From NCBI RefSeq assembly GCF_024519155.1, contig NZ_JANIFJ010000001.1, positions 434,001-498,000 of the forward strand: a DNA stretch of 64,000 nucleotides, written 5' to 3'. A model generated the notes under the pieces. That model saw only the letters and a list, made by a program, of their open reading frames with translations, was not told the origin of the DNA and made no database searches. Below, one piece after another: positions 1 through 9,217 of this stretch. How positions within the stretch are numbered: the first letter of the stretch is position 1; every line of letters begins with the position of its first letter. Both the position numbers and the translations under genes were made by a program. The DNA comes from Mangrovibrevibacter kandeliae. GTDB taxonomy: Bacteria > Pseudomonadota > Alphaproteobacteria > Rhizobiales > Rhizobiaceae.

Positions 1-8
1 TAAGAGCG

Positions 9-1082
9 ATGTCCCTTCTCTCCATCCGCAACCTCTCCGTCACGTTCCGGACGGCCTCCGGCCCGTTCAAGGCCGTCGATGGTGTCGACATATCGGTCGA
101 GCCCGGCGAGGTGCTCGGCATCGTCGGCGAGTCCGGCTCCGGCAAGTCGGTGGCGATGCTCGGCCTGATGGGCCTCCTGCCGCCCACCGCCACCGTCACC
201 GCCGACGAGATCGCTTTCCAGGGCCGCGACCTGCGCGGCCTGTCGCGGCGCGAGCGGCGCAAGATCATCGGCAAGGACATGGCGATGATCTTTCAGGAGC
301 CGATCGCCAGCCTCAACCCGTGCTTCACCGTCGGCCAGCAGATTGGCGAGACGCTGCGCGAGCATCTCGGTCTCGACAAGGCGGCGCGGCGCGAGCGGAC
401 CCTCGAGCTGCTGCGCAAGGTCGGCATCCCGGAGCCGGAGCGGCGCATGCGGGCCTTTCCGCACCAGTTGTCCGGCGGCATGAGCCAGCGCGTGATGATC
501 GCGATGGCGATCGCCTGCGAGCCGAAGCTGCTGATCGCCGACGAGCCGACGACGGCGCTCGACGTGACGATCCAGGCGCAGATCCTCGACCTGCTGCTCG
601 ACCTGCAGCGCGAGCGCGGCATGGCGATGATCCTGATCACCCACGACATGGGCGTGATCGCCGAGACCGCCAACCGCGTCGTGGTCCAGTATGCCGGCAC
701 TCAGGTCGAGCGGCAGCAGGTGGTCGATCTCTTCGACGAGCCGCGGCACCCCTATACGGCGGCGTTGCTCGCCGCGATGCCAGAGCGGGCGCGCGGCGGC
801 CGGCTGCCGACGATCCCGGGGGTGGTGCCGGGGCAGGGCGACCGGCCGACCGGTTGTCTGTTCAACCCGCGCTGTCCGAAGGCCGACGAGCGCTGCCGCA
901 CGGTGCAGCCGCCGCGCCAGCCGCGCGAACTCGGCGAAGCGCTCTGCCACTATCCGCTCGGCGCCGACCCGCGTCGGCCAGAGGACATCCCGCCGGGCTT
1001 CGGACCGGACGGTCTCGCCGGATTCGAAGGCGGCGCCCGCCCGTCCGACATCACGCCCGACATGAGGGGAGCGGCTCGATGA
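9..1082 (+). CDS. dppD: Peptide ABC transporter ATPase (DppD/OppD-like)
   Basis: This is the first of two ATP-hydrolysing subunits of a dipeptide/oligopeptide importer acting on the cytoplasmic face of the inner membrane. The 357-residue product has Walker A GESGSGKS at about residues 40-47, the Q-loop at 96, the signature LSGGMSQ at 154-160, Walker B LLIADEP at 174-180 and the switch histidine near 212. The C-terminal oligopeptide/dipeptide (oligo_HPY) extension carries three cysteines in the CLFNPRCP...C arrangement. A TAA at bases 1-3 may be the stop of an upstream permease gene outside the window. The gene overlaps the next ATPase by four bases (ATGA). Family assignment is firm; the exact substrate is not shown. 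Confidence 0.93.
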   Translation: MSLLSIRNLSVTFRTASGPFKAVDGVDISVEPGEVLGIVGESGSGKSVAMLGLMGLLPPTATVTADEIAFQGRDLRGLSRRERRKIIGKDMAMIFQEPIASLNPCFTVGQQIGETLREHLGLDKAARRERTLELLRKVGIPEPERRMRAFPHQLSGGMSQRVMIAMAIACEPKLLIADEPTTALDVTIQAQILDLLLDLQRERGMAMILITHDMGVIAETANRVVVQYAGTQVERQQVVDLFDEPRHPYTAALLAAMPERARGGRLPTIPGVVPGQGDRPTGCLFNPRCPKADERCRTVQPPRQPRELGEALCHYPLGADPRRPEDIPPGFGPDGLAGFEGGARPSDITPDMRGAAR

Positions 1083-2083
1083 GCCCCATCGTCATCGCCG
1101 ACAAGGTCGGCCAAACCTATTCCATCTCCCGCGGTGCCTTCCGCCCGACGGCCGATCTCAAGGCGGTGCAGGAGGCGAGCTTCGAGGTCTCGGCCGGCGA
1201 GACGCTGGCGATCGTCGGCGAGTCGGGCTGCGGCAAGTCGACCCTGGCGCGCATGCTGACGATGATCGAGACGCCGACGAGCGGCACGCTCACCATCGAC
1301 GGCATCGATGTCGCGACCGCCGGGGCGGCTGAGCTGAAGCGGCTGCGCTCGACGGTGCAGATCGTCTTCCAGAACCCTTACGGCTCGCTCAACCCGCGCC
1401 AGAAGGTCGGCGCGATCATCGAGGAGCCGCTGAAGATCAACACCGACCTGTCGGCCGCCGAACGACGGGCGAAGGCCGAGAAGCTGCTGGCCGAGGTGGG
1501 CCTGCGCCCCGAGCACTACAACCGCTACCCGCACATGTTCTCCGGCGGCCAGCGCCAGCGCATCGCGGTCGCACGCGCCATCGCGCTGGAGCCGAAGATC
1601 CTCGTCCTCGACGAGCCGGTCTCGGCGCTCGACGTCTCGATCCAGGCGCAGATCCTGAACCTCCTCGCCGACCTGCAGGAGCGGCTGGGGCTCACCTACA
1701 TCTTCATCAGCCACGACCTGTCGGTGGTCCGGCACGTCGCCGACCGGGTGATGGTGATGTATCTCGGCCGGCCGATCGAGATCGCCCCCGTCGAGACGCT
1801 CTACACCGACCCGCAGCATCCCTACACCCGCGCGCTGCTCGCGGCGACGCCAGCGGCGCGGCCGGGCCAGCGCGGCGAGCGCGCGAAGCTGGTGGGCGAA
1901 CTGCCGTCCCCCTTCAATCCGCCCAAGGGATGCGCCTTCAACCCGCGCTGCCCGTTCGCCGACGAGCGCACCCGCACCGAGCGGCCGACGCTGAAGCGCC
2001 ACGGCAAGACGATGGTCGCCTGCTTCGCGGTGGAGGAGGGACGCCTGCCGCCGCCGTCGCCGCGCGAGCATGCCGAAGCCTAG
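1079..2083 (+). CDS. dppF: Peptide ABC transporter ATPase (DppF/OppF-like)
   Basis: This is the second ATPase of the peptide importer, 334 residues, expected to pair with the preceding DppD. Walker A GESGCGKS lies at about 47-54, the signature FSGGQRQ at 154-160 and Walker B ILVLDEP at about 174-180. The start ATG overlaps the upstream stop, implying translational coupling; an open extension upstream in this frame lies inside dppD and is discounted. The C-terminal oligo_HPY region has [14 protein letters not shown], so the third cysteine seen in the partner (ERC) is a threonine here. No permease or binding-protein genes follow, so they must be upstream of the window or elsewhere. Confidence 0.92.
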   Translation: MSPIVIADKVGQTYSISRGAFRPTADLKAVQEASFEVSAGETLAIVGESGCGKSTLARMLTMIETPTSGTLTIDGIDVATAGAAELKRLRSTVQIVFQNPYGSLNPRQKVGAIIEEPLKINTDLSAAERRAKAEKLLAEVGLRPEHYNRYPHMFSGGQRQRIAVARAIALEPKILVLDEPVSALDVSIQAQILNLLADLQERLGLTYIFISHDLSVVRHVADRVMVMYLGRPIEIAPVETLYTDPQHPYTRALLAATPAARPGQRGERAKLVGELPSPFNPPKGCAFNPRCPFADERTRTERPTLKRHGKTMVACFAVEEGRLPPPSPREHAEA

Positions 2084-2171
2084 ATCCGGAGCACCGCACT
2101 CACGGCCTTGCCCTTGACCTTCCAGCCGCTGGAAGCCCCATCTGTCGGTGGATAGACAGAAAGGCCGAGGC

Positions 2172-2939
2172 ATGCTGCAGACGTTGGAAAAGCCGGGTGC
2201 TGCCAAGACGGCGGTGCTCTACCGCATGGTGATGGAGAAGCACACCTGCCCGTATGGGCTGAAGTCGCTCGACCTGCTGAAGCGCCAGGGCTACGCGGTC
2301 GAGGACCATTGGCTGACGACGCGCGCCGAGACCGACGCGTTCAAGGCCGAGCACGACGTCCGGACGACGCCGCAGACCTTCATCGGGGGGCAGCGGGTCG
2401 GTGGCTATGACGACCTGCGCCAACATTTCGGCAAGCCGGTGCGCGATCCGAAGGCGGTGACCTATCGGCCGGTGATCGCGCTGTTCGCGATGGCGGCGCT
2501 TATGGCGCTGGCGGCCAGCTGGGCGGCCTTCGGGACGCTTCTGACGGTGCGCGCGGCCGAGTGGTTCATCGCCATCTCGATGTGCCTGCTGGCACTGCAG
2601 AAGCTGAAGGACGTCGAGAGCTTCGCCACGATGTTCCTCGGCTACGATCTCCTGGCGCAGCGATGGGTGCCCTACGGTCGGGTCTATCCCTATGCGGAAG
2701 GGTTGGCCGGTGTGCTGATGATCGCCGGTGCGCTGACCTGGCTTGCGGCCCCCGTGGCGCTGTTCATCGGCGCTGTGGGTGCGGTGTCGGTGTTCTATGC
2801 AGTCTACGTCCAGAAGCGCGAACTGAAATGCGCCTGCGTCGGCGGCGACAGCAACGTGCCGCTCGGCTTCGTGTCGCTGACCGAGAACGTGATGATGGTC
2901 GCGATGGCGCTCTGGATGGGCGGCCGGATGCTGTTCTGA
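2172..2939 (+). CDS. Glutaredoxin fused to MauE-like membrane domain
   Basis: The N-terminal ~85 residues form a glutaredoxin-like thioredoxin fold, with the active-site motif CPYG (one cysteine, no second resolving cysteine), the cis-proline TTPQTF and the GG of GGYDDL. The rest is a polytopic membrane domain with about four helices. It ends in KCACVGGDSNVPLGF, resembling the MauE/DoxX-like family (methylamine-utilisation MauE), whose members pass reducing equivalents or support disulfide chemistry. ATG 2172 is preferred because GAAAGG lies about eight bases upstream; a GTG at 2148 is in frame but has no ribosome site. A redox function at the membrane is inference. The gene stands alone. Confidence 0.8.
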   Translation: MLQTLEKPGAAKTAVLYRMVMEKHTCPYGLKSLDLLKRQGYAVEDHWLTTRAETDAFKAEHDVRTTPQTFIGGQRVGGYDDLRQHFGKPVRDPKAVTYRPVIALFAMAALMALAASWAAFGTLLTVRAAEWFIAISMCLLALQKLKDVESFATMFLGYDLLAQRWVPYGRVYPYAEGLAGVLMIAGALTWLAAPVALFIGAVGAVSVFYAVYVQKRELKCACVGGDSNVPLGFVSLTENVMMVAMALWMGGRMLF

Positions 2940-3160
2940 TCGTCCGGCGCCCGAGCGCGGCAGATCCAATCCAGGCCCGACTACGCCGCGGATGGCCGCT
3001 CGCGCTCCTGACGAGGCGACTGGAGAACGCCTTCGTACAGGCCGGGTGGTTTGCCCACCATTCTCATTGGTAAGTGAGCACTTTATTAGCTCCCGCCATC
3101 TAGATTGCAGGTCAATTTCCCCGCCCAGTCCGGCGCGAATGCGTCACCGGAGGCGCTCCA

Positions 3161-5467
3161 TTGGACCTTGCAAACGGCATGCCAGCGCCGGTGAACGAGC
3201 GGTCTGCGGCCGATGCAGGCCAGGGGCACGACGACCTTCTGCGCGGCCGGCAGATCTTTGCCGTCGAGCAGAACACCGAGCGGGGCCTCGTTTCGTTCGG
3301 CGTCGCCGCCACCTTCGCCACGGTGTTGTTCCACCGCGAGTGGGGCGGGACGATCCTCGCCTGGTATCTCTGCGTGCTGGGCTTCTGTGCCATCCGCTTC
3401 GCGGTAATGCGCCGGACCATCGGCCGTACGCCAAGCCCGATGGGGAGGGCAGCCGAGCGCCAGCTGATCGCCTGGGCCGCCCTGTCCTCGCTGGTGATGA
3501 CGAGCCTTCCGGTCTTCGTGTCGATGCAGAGCGAAGGCCTCAGCTTCGCGTTCATGCTGGCGCTCGCGCTCGGCACGTTCTGGAGCGGCTGCTTCGTCTT
3601 CGCCCCGGTGTTCGGCGCGGCCATCGCCTTCATGCTGGTCGAATTGGTGCTGGCCGTCGCCGCCGGGTTCTATGCCGGGCTCGACTGGCAGCGCGGCATG
3701 CTGATGGCGCTGTTTGCCTGCGGCGTCGGCGGTGCGATCCACATCATCCGCCAGCACTCGGAGCTGTTCCGGCATTCCGTCGTCCAGCAGCTCGATCTGG
3801 AGCAGAACACCGAGGTCATCGGCCTGCTGCTGCGTGAGCACGAGGACCAGTCGAGCGACTGGCTCTGGCAGACCGATGCCGCCATGCGCTTCGTCGAGCC
3901 CTCGCGACGGTTCCAGGATGCCTTCGCCATGAGCGATGCCGCGCTTCGCGCCTCGAGTCTGGAGGTGCTGCTCGCCGGCTCGTCCGGAGGCGAGGCTGCG
4001 GTAGGACAGGTGCGGCTGCGCGACGCGGTCGTCGCCCGCCAGTCGTTCCGCGACATGGTGGTGTGCTGCGGATCGGCGGGCGAGGAACGCTGGTTCAACC
4101 TGTCCGGGCGGCCGGTCTTCGTCGAGGGCCGCTTCATCGGCTATCGCGGCGTGATGGCCGACGTGACCGCCGCCAAGCGTGCCGAGGCGCGCGTCATCCA
4201 CCTCGCCCACCACGATCCGCTGACCGATCTGCCGAACCGCGCGCAGTTCGCGGCGGTGCTCGACCGCGCCTTCGCGGCGAACCGCGCCTTTGCCCTGATC
4301 AGCCTCGATCTCGACGGCTTCAAGCCGGTGAACGACTGCTATGGGCATCCGGTCGGCGACGCGCTCCTGATGGAGGTGGCGCGGCGGCTGCGCCGACTGC
4401 TCGGCGCCAACGACTTCATCGCGCGGCTGGGAGGCGACGAGTTCGCGATCAAGACCCTCCGGCACGACCAGGAGTCGGTGGAGAGCTTCTGCCGGCGCAT
4501 CCTCGAGGTGATCGCCGAGCCGCTGACGATCGATGGCTACACCGTCGCCGTCGGCGCCAGTGTCGGCGTCGCCATCGCGCCGGTGGACGGCGCCAGCCGC
4601 GAGGAGATCACCAAGAGCGCCGACGCCGCGCTCTACCGCGCCAAGCAGGGCGGGCGCGGAACCTTTCGCTTCTTCGCAGCGGAGATGGACCAGCAGCTCC
4701 AGGAGCGCCAGCGCCTCGTACAGGCGCTGCGCGTCGCCGTGGCACGCGAGGAACTCCGGCTCTACTTCCAGCCCTTCATCGACGCCAGGACCGGCGTCGT
4801 GACCGGCTGCGAGGCCCTGATCCGCTGGCAGCACCCGACGCGCGGCCTGGTTCCGCCGGCCGACTTCATACCGCTTGCCGAGGAAAGCGGTCTGATCGTT
4901 CCGATCGGCGCGTGGGTGATCGAGGAGGCATGCCGGCAGGCGGCGACCTGGCAGGGCGGGCAGCGGGTGTCGCTGAACATCTCGCCGGTGCAGTTCAAGG
5001 ACCGGGACCTGCCCGAGCGGATCCTTGCGGCGCTGACGCTGTCGGGTCTCTCGCCGAGCCGCCTCGAACTCGAGGTGACCGAGACGATCCTGATCGACGA
5101 TGCCGATGCCGCGCTCGACAGCCTCCGGCGCATCCGCGCGCTCGGCGTGCGCGTGGCGCTCGACGACTTCGGAACCGGCTACTCCTCGCTCAGCTACCTG
5201 CGTCGTTTCCCCTTCGACAAGATTAAGATCGACCGCTGCTTCGTCAGCGATCTCGACAGCCGGCCGGACAGCCAGGTGATCGTCCGGGCGATCCACGACA
5301 TCGCCGTCGGCCTCGGCATGACGGTCACCGCCGAGGGCGTCGAGACCGCCGAGCAGGCCCAACAGCTCCGCATCACCGGCTGCGACGAGTTCCAAGGCTT
5401 CCTCTACAGCAGGCCGAGGCCGGCCGCGGATCTCTGGGACATCATGGACCGCCGCTACGCCGCCTGA
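3161..5467 (+). CDS. Membrane PAS-GGDEF-EAL protein (c-di-GMP turnover)
   Basis: This 768-residue signalling protein has an N-terminal membrane region (about residues 35-190, five or six hydrophobic helices), a PAS-like segment (about 220-340), a GGDEF domain with intact GGDEF near 425 and an EAL domain with EAL near 551 plus the DDFGTG loop. Both cyclase and phosphodiesterase sites look intact, so it may make or break c-di-GMP. The inhibitory RxxD site is missing: the residues five upstream of GGDEF read GAND. The start is taken as TTG 3161 because GGAGG sits seven bases upstream; an ATG at 3179 is the alternative. It is monocistronic and convergent with choV. Confidence 0.9.
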   Translation: MDLANGMPAPVNERSAADAGQGHDDLLRGRQIFAVEQNTERGLVSFGVAATFATVLFHREWGGTILAWYLCVLGFCAIRFAVMRRTIGRTPSPMGRAAERQLIAWAALSSLVMTSLPVFVSMQSEGLSFAFMLALALGTFWSGCFVFAPVFGAAIAFMLVELVLAVAAGFYAGLDWQRGMLMALFACGVGGAIHIIRQHSELFRHSVVQQLDLEQNTEVIGLLLREHEDQSSDWLWQTDAAMRFVEPSRRFQDAFAMSDAALRASSLEVLLAGSSGGEAAVGQVRLRDAVVARQSFRDMVVCCGSAGEERWFNLSGRPVFVEGRFIGYRGVMADVTAAKRAEARVIHLAHHDPLTDLPNRAQFAAVLDRAFAANRAFALISLDLDGFKPVNDCYGHPVGDALLMEVARRLRRLLGANDFIARLGGDEFAIKTLRHDQESVESFCRRILEVIAEPLTIDGYTVAVGASVGVAIAPVDGASREEITKSADAALYRAKQGGRGTFRFFAAEMDQQLQERQRLVQALRVAVAREELRLYFQPFIDARTGVVTGCEALIRWQHPTRGLVPPADFIPLAEESGLIVPIGAWVIEEACRQAATWQGGQRVSLNISPVQFKDRDLPERILAALTLSGLSPSRLELEVTETILIDDADAALDSLRRIRALGVRVALDDFGTGYSSLSYLRRFPFDKIKIDRCFVSDLDSRPDSQVIVRAIHDIAVGLGMTVTAEGVETAEQAQQLRITGCDEFQGFLYSRPRPAADLWDIMDRRYAA

Positions 5468-5507
5468 CGTCCGTGGACGGGAGAAGAGGCCGGTGCTGCG
5501 CGCGTGC

Positions 5508-6557
5508 TCAGCCGCCCGGCCCATGCCGGTTCAGCGCGCCGACGATCTCGGCAGGGCCGATCTTGCCGAGGATCCGCCCGCCCTTCGACACCACGACGTC
5601 GCCGCGATCGTCGCCGATCGCCGCCATGACGAGGCGCAGCGGCGTCCCTGGTTCGGCGACACGAGCCACCCGCGAGGGCCCGGCGCCGTCGGCGATCGGA
5701 CGCATCACGTCGCCGGCGGTGAGGACGTTGAGCGGGTTCATGTGGGCGACGAACTCGGACACGTAGTCGTTCGCCGGCCGCAGCACTATGTCCTGCGCGG
5801 TGCCGTGCTGGACGATGCGCCCGCCTTGCATGATCGCGATCCGGTTGCCGATCTTGAACGCCTCGTCGAGGTCGTGGCTGACGAAGACGATGGTCTTCCG
5901 GAGCTTGGCCTGGATCTCCAGCAGCTCGTCCTGCAGCCGCGCGCGGATCAGCGGGTCGAGCGCGGAGAAAGGCTCGTCCATCAGGAGGATCGGCGCGTCG
6001 GTGGCGAAGGCGCGGGCAAGGCCGACGCGCTGCTGCATGCCGCCGGAGAGTTCGCCGACGCGGCTGTCGGCGCGGTCGGCGAGGCCGACCGTCTCGAGCT
6101 GATCCATCACGCGGGCGCGCCGATCGCGCTTGCTCATGCCGGCGAGCTCGAGCCCGAGGCCGACATTCTCGGCGACCGTGCGCCAGGGCAGCAGCGCGAA
6201 GTGCTGGAACACCATCGCCACCTCGTGGCGTCGCAACTCGCGCAGCCGCTGCCGGCCGCACTGCGCGAGATCCACTGCCCCCTTGCCGGTGTCGACGAGA
6301 ACACGACCGCGGGTGACCGCGTTGAGCCCGTTGACGGCGCGCAGCAGCGTCGACTTGCCCGACCCGGACAGACCCATCAGCACGGCGATCTCGCCGGCCG
6401 CGACGTCGAGCGTCGCATCGGCGACGCCGATCAGACAGTCGCTCTTCTCGCGCACCGCCTCGCGGCTGAGTCCTTGATCGACGTAGGGCAGGGCGCTCTG
6501 CGGCTTCTTGCCGAAGATGATCGAGACGTTGTCGAAGCGGACGGCGGGGGCGCTCAT
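5508..6557 (-). CDS. choV: Choline/glycine betaine ABC transporter ATPase
   Basis: This is the ATPase of a quaternary-amine importer, 349 residues. Walker A GLSGSGKST, the signature LSGGMQQR, Walker B LLMDEP and a switch histidine in VFVSHDLDE are all present. The N-terminal extension before Walker A is typical of the ProV/OpuAA/ChoV group. There is a short C-terminal segment after the ATPase core rather than a clear pair of CBS domains. ATG at 6557 overlaps the upstream permease stop by four bases. Gene order binding protein - permease - ATPase on the minus strand matches ChoXWV of rhizobia; choline versus betaine specificity is inferred from that order and similarity. Confidence 0.9.
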   Translation of the reverse strand: MSAPAVRFDNVSIIFGKKPQSALPYVDQGLSREAVREKSDCLIGVADATLDVAAGEIAVLMGLSGSGKSTLLRAVNGLNAVTRGRVLVDTGKGAVDLAQCGRQRLRELRRHEVAMVFQHFALLPWRTVAENVGLGLELAGMSKRDRRARVMDQLETVGLADRADSRVGELSGGMQQRVGLARAFATDAPILLMDEPFSALDPLIRARLQDELLEIQAKLRKTIVFVSHDLDEAFKIGNRIAIMQGGRIVQHGTAQDIVLRPANDYVSEFVAHMNPLNVLTAGDVMRPIADGAGPSRVARVAEPGTPLRLVMAAIGDDRGDVVVSKGGRILGKIGPAEIVGALNRHGPGG

Positions 6558-7390
6558 CGGTTCTCCTCGATGCGGAAGAAGCGGTCGAGGATGATGGCGA
6601 GAAGCACGATGGCGAGGCCCGACTCGAAGCCCATGCCGATGTTGATCGTGTTCAGCGCGCGCACCACCGGCTTGCCGAGCCCGTCGGCGCCGACGAGCGC
6701 CGAGATCACCACCATCGACAGCGACAGCATGATGGTCTGGGTCAGGCCGGCCATGATCTGCGGCAGGGCGTAGGGGATCTCGATCTTGAGGAGCCGCTGC
6801 ATCGAGGTCGCGCCGAAGGACTCCCCGGCTTCGAGAAGCTGGGTCGGCGTCGAGGCGATGCCGAGCCGCGTCAGGCGGATCGGGGCGGGCAGGGCGAAGA
6901 TGACGGTGGCGACGAGGCCGGGCACCATGCCGAGCCCGAACAGGATCAGCGCCGGGATGAGGTAGACGAAGGTCGGGATCGTCTGCATCAGGTCGAGGAT
7001 CGGCCGCAGGATCTTGTAGACCCAGTCGCGCCGCGCCGCTGCGACCCCGAGCGGCACGCCGATGATCATGCAGACGGCGGTGGCGGCGATGACGAGAGCC
7101 AGCGTCTCGGTCGTCTCCTTCCAGTAGCCGAGATTGATGATCAGCAGGAAGCCGGCGGCGGTGAAGGCGGCGACCGCGAACGAGCGCCGCATCGCGAAGG
7201 CGATCAGCGCGAAAGCGGCGACCACCACGAAGGGATGCGGCCACTGCAGCACGAACAGGATGCCGTCGATGAAGGTCGACAGCGCCCGTTGCAGCGCGTC
7301 GAAGACAAAGGTGAAGTTGAGCGTCAGCCAGTCGACGAAGGCGGCCGCGTAGGTGCCGATCGGCAGGTGATGGTCTTCAAGCCATTGCAA
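6554..7390 (-). CDS. choW: Choline/glycine betaine ABC transporter permease
   Basis: This is the single permease of the quaternary-amine importer, 278 residues with about six transmembrane helices. The binding-protein-dependent transport signature (EAA loop, around GESFGATSMQRLLKIEIP) sits before the last helices. The N-terminal MQWLEDHHLPIGTYAAAFVDW precedes a membrane segment as in ProW/ChoW proteins. It lies between the binding-protein gene, from which it is separated by about 80 bases containing a strong hairpin, and the ATPase gene, which it overlaps by four bases. Confidence 0.9.
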   Translation of the reverse strand: MQWLEDHHLPIGTYAAAFVDWLTLNFTFVFDALQRALSTFIDGILFVLQWPHPFVVVAAFALIAFAMRRSFAVAAFTAAGFLLIINLGYWKETTETLALVIAATAVCMIIGVPLGVAAARRDWVYKILRPILDLMQTIPTFVYLIPALILFGLGMVPGLVATVIFALPAPIRLTRLGIASTPTQLLEAGESFGATSMQRLLKIEIPYALPQIMAGLTQTIMLSLSMVVISALVGADGLGKPVVRALNTINIGMGFESGLAIVLLAIILDRFFRIEENR

Positions 7391-7423
7391 GGGGAAGCGC
7401 GCCTTCCGCGTGTGTCACCGGAC

Positions 7424-7450
7424 AGGCGGCGGCCGGAACGGCCGCCGCCT
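7424..7450 (-). promoter_or_regulatory. Perfect 12-bp stem-loop between choX and choW
   Basis: A perfect inverted repeat pairs 7424-7435 with 7439-7450 around a three-base loop, just 3' of choX in the transcript. No U-run follows on the minus strand, so it is unlikely to be a full terminator. In binding-protein operons such hairpins are known to protect the abundant binding-protein mRNA or to reduce downstream expression. Role here is inference. Confidence 0.6.
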
Positions 7451-7473
7451 GAGCTTTGAGGAGAGGGTGAGGC

Positions 7474-8418
7474 TCAGGACTGCCCGAGATGGGCCTTCAC
7501 GGCGGCGAGCCCGTCCTTGCCGTCGAGCGTCGTGACGCCATCGAGCCAGGTCGAGAGCTGATCCGGATGCTCGCCGAGCCAGGCCTTGGCGGCGGCGTCC
7601 GGCTGATTGCCGTCGTCGAGGATGGTGGCCATCACCGCGTTCTCGATGTCGAGCGAGAAGGTGAGGTTCTTGAGGAGCTTGAAGACGTTCGGACAGGCGG
7701 TCTCGTAGCCTTTGCGCACGGCGGTGTGGACGGTGGCGCCGCCGAAGTCCGGGCCGAAGACGTCGTCGCCGCCGGACAGATAGGCGAGCTCGAAGTTCTT
7801 GTTCATCGGATGCGGCGCCCAGCCGAGGAAGACGATCGGCTGCTTCGAGCGGTTGGCGCGGGCGACCTGCGCGAGCATGCCCTGCTCGGACGACTCGACG
7901 AGATCGAAGCCCTTCAGCCCGAACTTGTCGTCCTTGATCATGTCGAGGATCAGGCGGTTGCCGTCATTGCCGGGCTCGATGCCGTAGATCTTGTCGTCGA
8001 GCTTGTCCTTGAACTTGGCGATGTCGGAAAAGTCGTGCAGGCCCTCGTCGTAGAGATATTGCGGCACGGCGAGCGTGTACTTGGCGCCGGTGAGGTTGGT
8101 GTTGATGTCCTCGACCGAGCCGTCGTCGAGATATTTCCGAACGTCGGCTTCCATGGACGGCATCCAGGTGCCGAGGAAGACGTCGATGTCCTTGTTTTTC
8201 AAGGATGCGAACGTGACCGGCACCGACAGGATCTTGGTGTTGGTCTCATAGCCGAGCCCTTGCAGGATCTCGCTGGCGAGCGCCGTCGTCGCGGTGATGT
8301 CGGTCCAGCCGACATCCGAAAAGCGCACCGGCGAGCAGGAGGCGTCGTCGGCGATGCTGGCGCCGGTCGAAAGAGCGAGGGCGGCGGCGGCCGCCAGAAT
8401 GGTCTTGCTGATCTGCAT
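7474..8418 (-). CDS. choX: Choline/glycine betaine substrate-binding protein
   Basis: This is the periplasmic binding protein of the quaternary-amine importer, 314 residues, with a clear signal peptide (MQISKTILAAAAALALSTG, cleavage after about residue 22). The mature part has the OpuAC/ProX-like pattern, including GWTDITATTALASEILQGLGY and FLGTWMPSME, which in this family line the aromatic cage for trimethylammonium. ATG 8418 is chosen because it gives a proper signal peptide and has GGAGG about seven bases upstream; a longer open frame upstream lacks this. It is the first gene of choXWV and about 220 bases from an Lrp-type gene. Confidence 0.92.
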   Translation of the reverse strand: MQISKTILAAAAALALSTGASIADDASCSPVRFSDVGWTDITATTALASEILQGLGYETNTKILSVPVTFASLKNKDIDVFLGTWMPSMEADVRKYLDDGSVEDINTNLTGAKYTLAVPQYLYDEGLHDFSDIAKFKDKLDDKIYGIEPGNDGNRLILDMIKDDKFGLKGFDLVESSEQGMLAQVARANRSKQPIVFLGWAPHPMNKNFELAYLSGGDDVFGPDFGGATVHTAVRKGYETACPNVFKLLKNLTFSLDIENAVMATILDDGNQPDAAAKAWLGEHPDQLSTWLDGVTTLDGKDGLAAVKAHLGQS

Positions 8419-8545
8419 GTGATCCTCCGTTGCTGGCTTTGGGCAGGCGGCGTGCCAGGCCGCATGAATGGAGCGCGCTGCTGCGGTGCGATTGGGCAAG
8501 CCCAGGATCGCAGCAGTCTTGGCGGGGAGTCGCCACCGCGCTTGT

Positions 8546-8561
8546 ATGATGGCGACATCAT
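8546..8561. promoter_or_regulatory. Inverted repeat upstream of choX
   Basis: ATGATG (8546-8551) and CATCAT (8556-8561) form a perfect inverted repeat with a four-base spacer, about 130 bases upstream of the choX start. It may be an operator for the choline-uptake operon, but no regulator is identified and no promoter elements are convincing. It could be chance. Confidence 0.3.
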
Positions 8562-8610
8562 CGATTGTCCACCCGACATCTGCGCCGGAGCTTCGCTGAA
8601 GCGGCCGCGT

Positions 8611-8624
8611 ATACGGCCCCGTAT
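8611..8624. promoter_or_regulatory. Palindrome ATACGG-CC-CCGTAT upstream of choX
   Basis: A perfect 6-bp inverted repeat with a two-base spacer lies between choX and the end of the Lrp-type gene. It is a plausible dimeric regulator site. It is far (about 195 bases) from the choX start, so it would act near a distal promoter if real. Confidence 0.35.
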
Positions 8625-8641
8625 CGTGCACGTCGCTGCCG

Positions 8642-9097
8642 TCAGAGGCTGATGCTGCCGGTGTTCTTGATCTCCTCCATGACGGCGTAGGTGTGGGTCT
8701 CGCGCACGCCCGGCAGGTTGAGGATCGCCTCGGAGAGGAAGCTGCGATAGGCGCTCATGTCGGCGACCCGGGCCTTGATCAGGTAGTCGAAGCCGCCGGC
8801 GACCATGTGGCACTCCATGATGTCCGGATTGGCCTTGGCCGCTTCGGCGAACTGTCCGAAGACGTCGTCGCTGGTGCGGTCGAGCTTGACCTCGACGAAG
8901 ACGATGAGGCCGCGCCCGAGCTTCTCGGGCGAGAGGCGCGCGCCGTAGCCGAGGATAAAGCCCTCACGGGTCAGCCGCTTGACCCGCTCGGCGGTGGCCG
9001 TCGGCGAGAGGTGGATGCGCTCGGCGAGCTGCAGGGTGGTCAGCCGGCCATCGGCCTGCAGCTGGCGGAGGATCTGGCGGTCCTTCGGGTCGAGCAT
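8642..9097 (-). CDS. Lrp/AsnC-family regulator, likely PutR
   Basis: This 151-residue transcription factor has an N-terminal AsnC-type helix-turn-helix (LDPKDRQILRQLQADGRLT through LSPTATAERVKRL, residues 2-50) and a C-terminal RAM ligand-binding domain. It is transcribed divergently from putA across about 120 bases. In alphaproteobacteria the divergent Lrp-type PutR activates putA in response to proline, so that role is inferred from position. Length is usual for the family. Confidence 0.85.
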   Translation of the reverse strand: MLDPKDRQILRQLQADGRLTTLQLAERIHLSPTATAERVKRLTREGFILGYGARLSPEKLGRGLIVFVEVKLDRTSDDVFGQFAEAAKANPDIMECHMVAGGFDYLIKARVADMSAYRSFLSEAILNLPGVRETHTYAVMEEIKNTGSISL

Positions 9098-9217
9098 CGT
9101 GAATTTCTTCGCCCAACGGGGTGCTAGTGGTGATTTCGACGGTTGAAGCCCGTTTCATTGGCGAGATCAACCGCTGCGGTTTTTGCTACATCTGCGCCTG
9201 ACGAACCGGAGCCTGCC

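Noticed and set aside
320-1078. N-terminal extension of dppF inside dppD
   Set aside because: Reads in an out-of-frame shadow of dppD; the ATGA overlap at 1079 gives the normal family start.
3086-5524. Long open frame on the minus strand antisense to the GGDEF-EAL gene
   Set aside because: High-GC shadow of the real gene; composition is Arg/Ala/Gly-rich with no recognisable domain, and the plus-strand protein has clear catalytic motifs.
5493-6773. Plus-strand open frame over the choV gene
   Set aside because: Shadow frame; the minus-strand protein has all ABC ATPase motifs.
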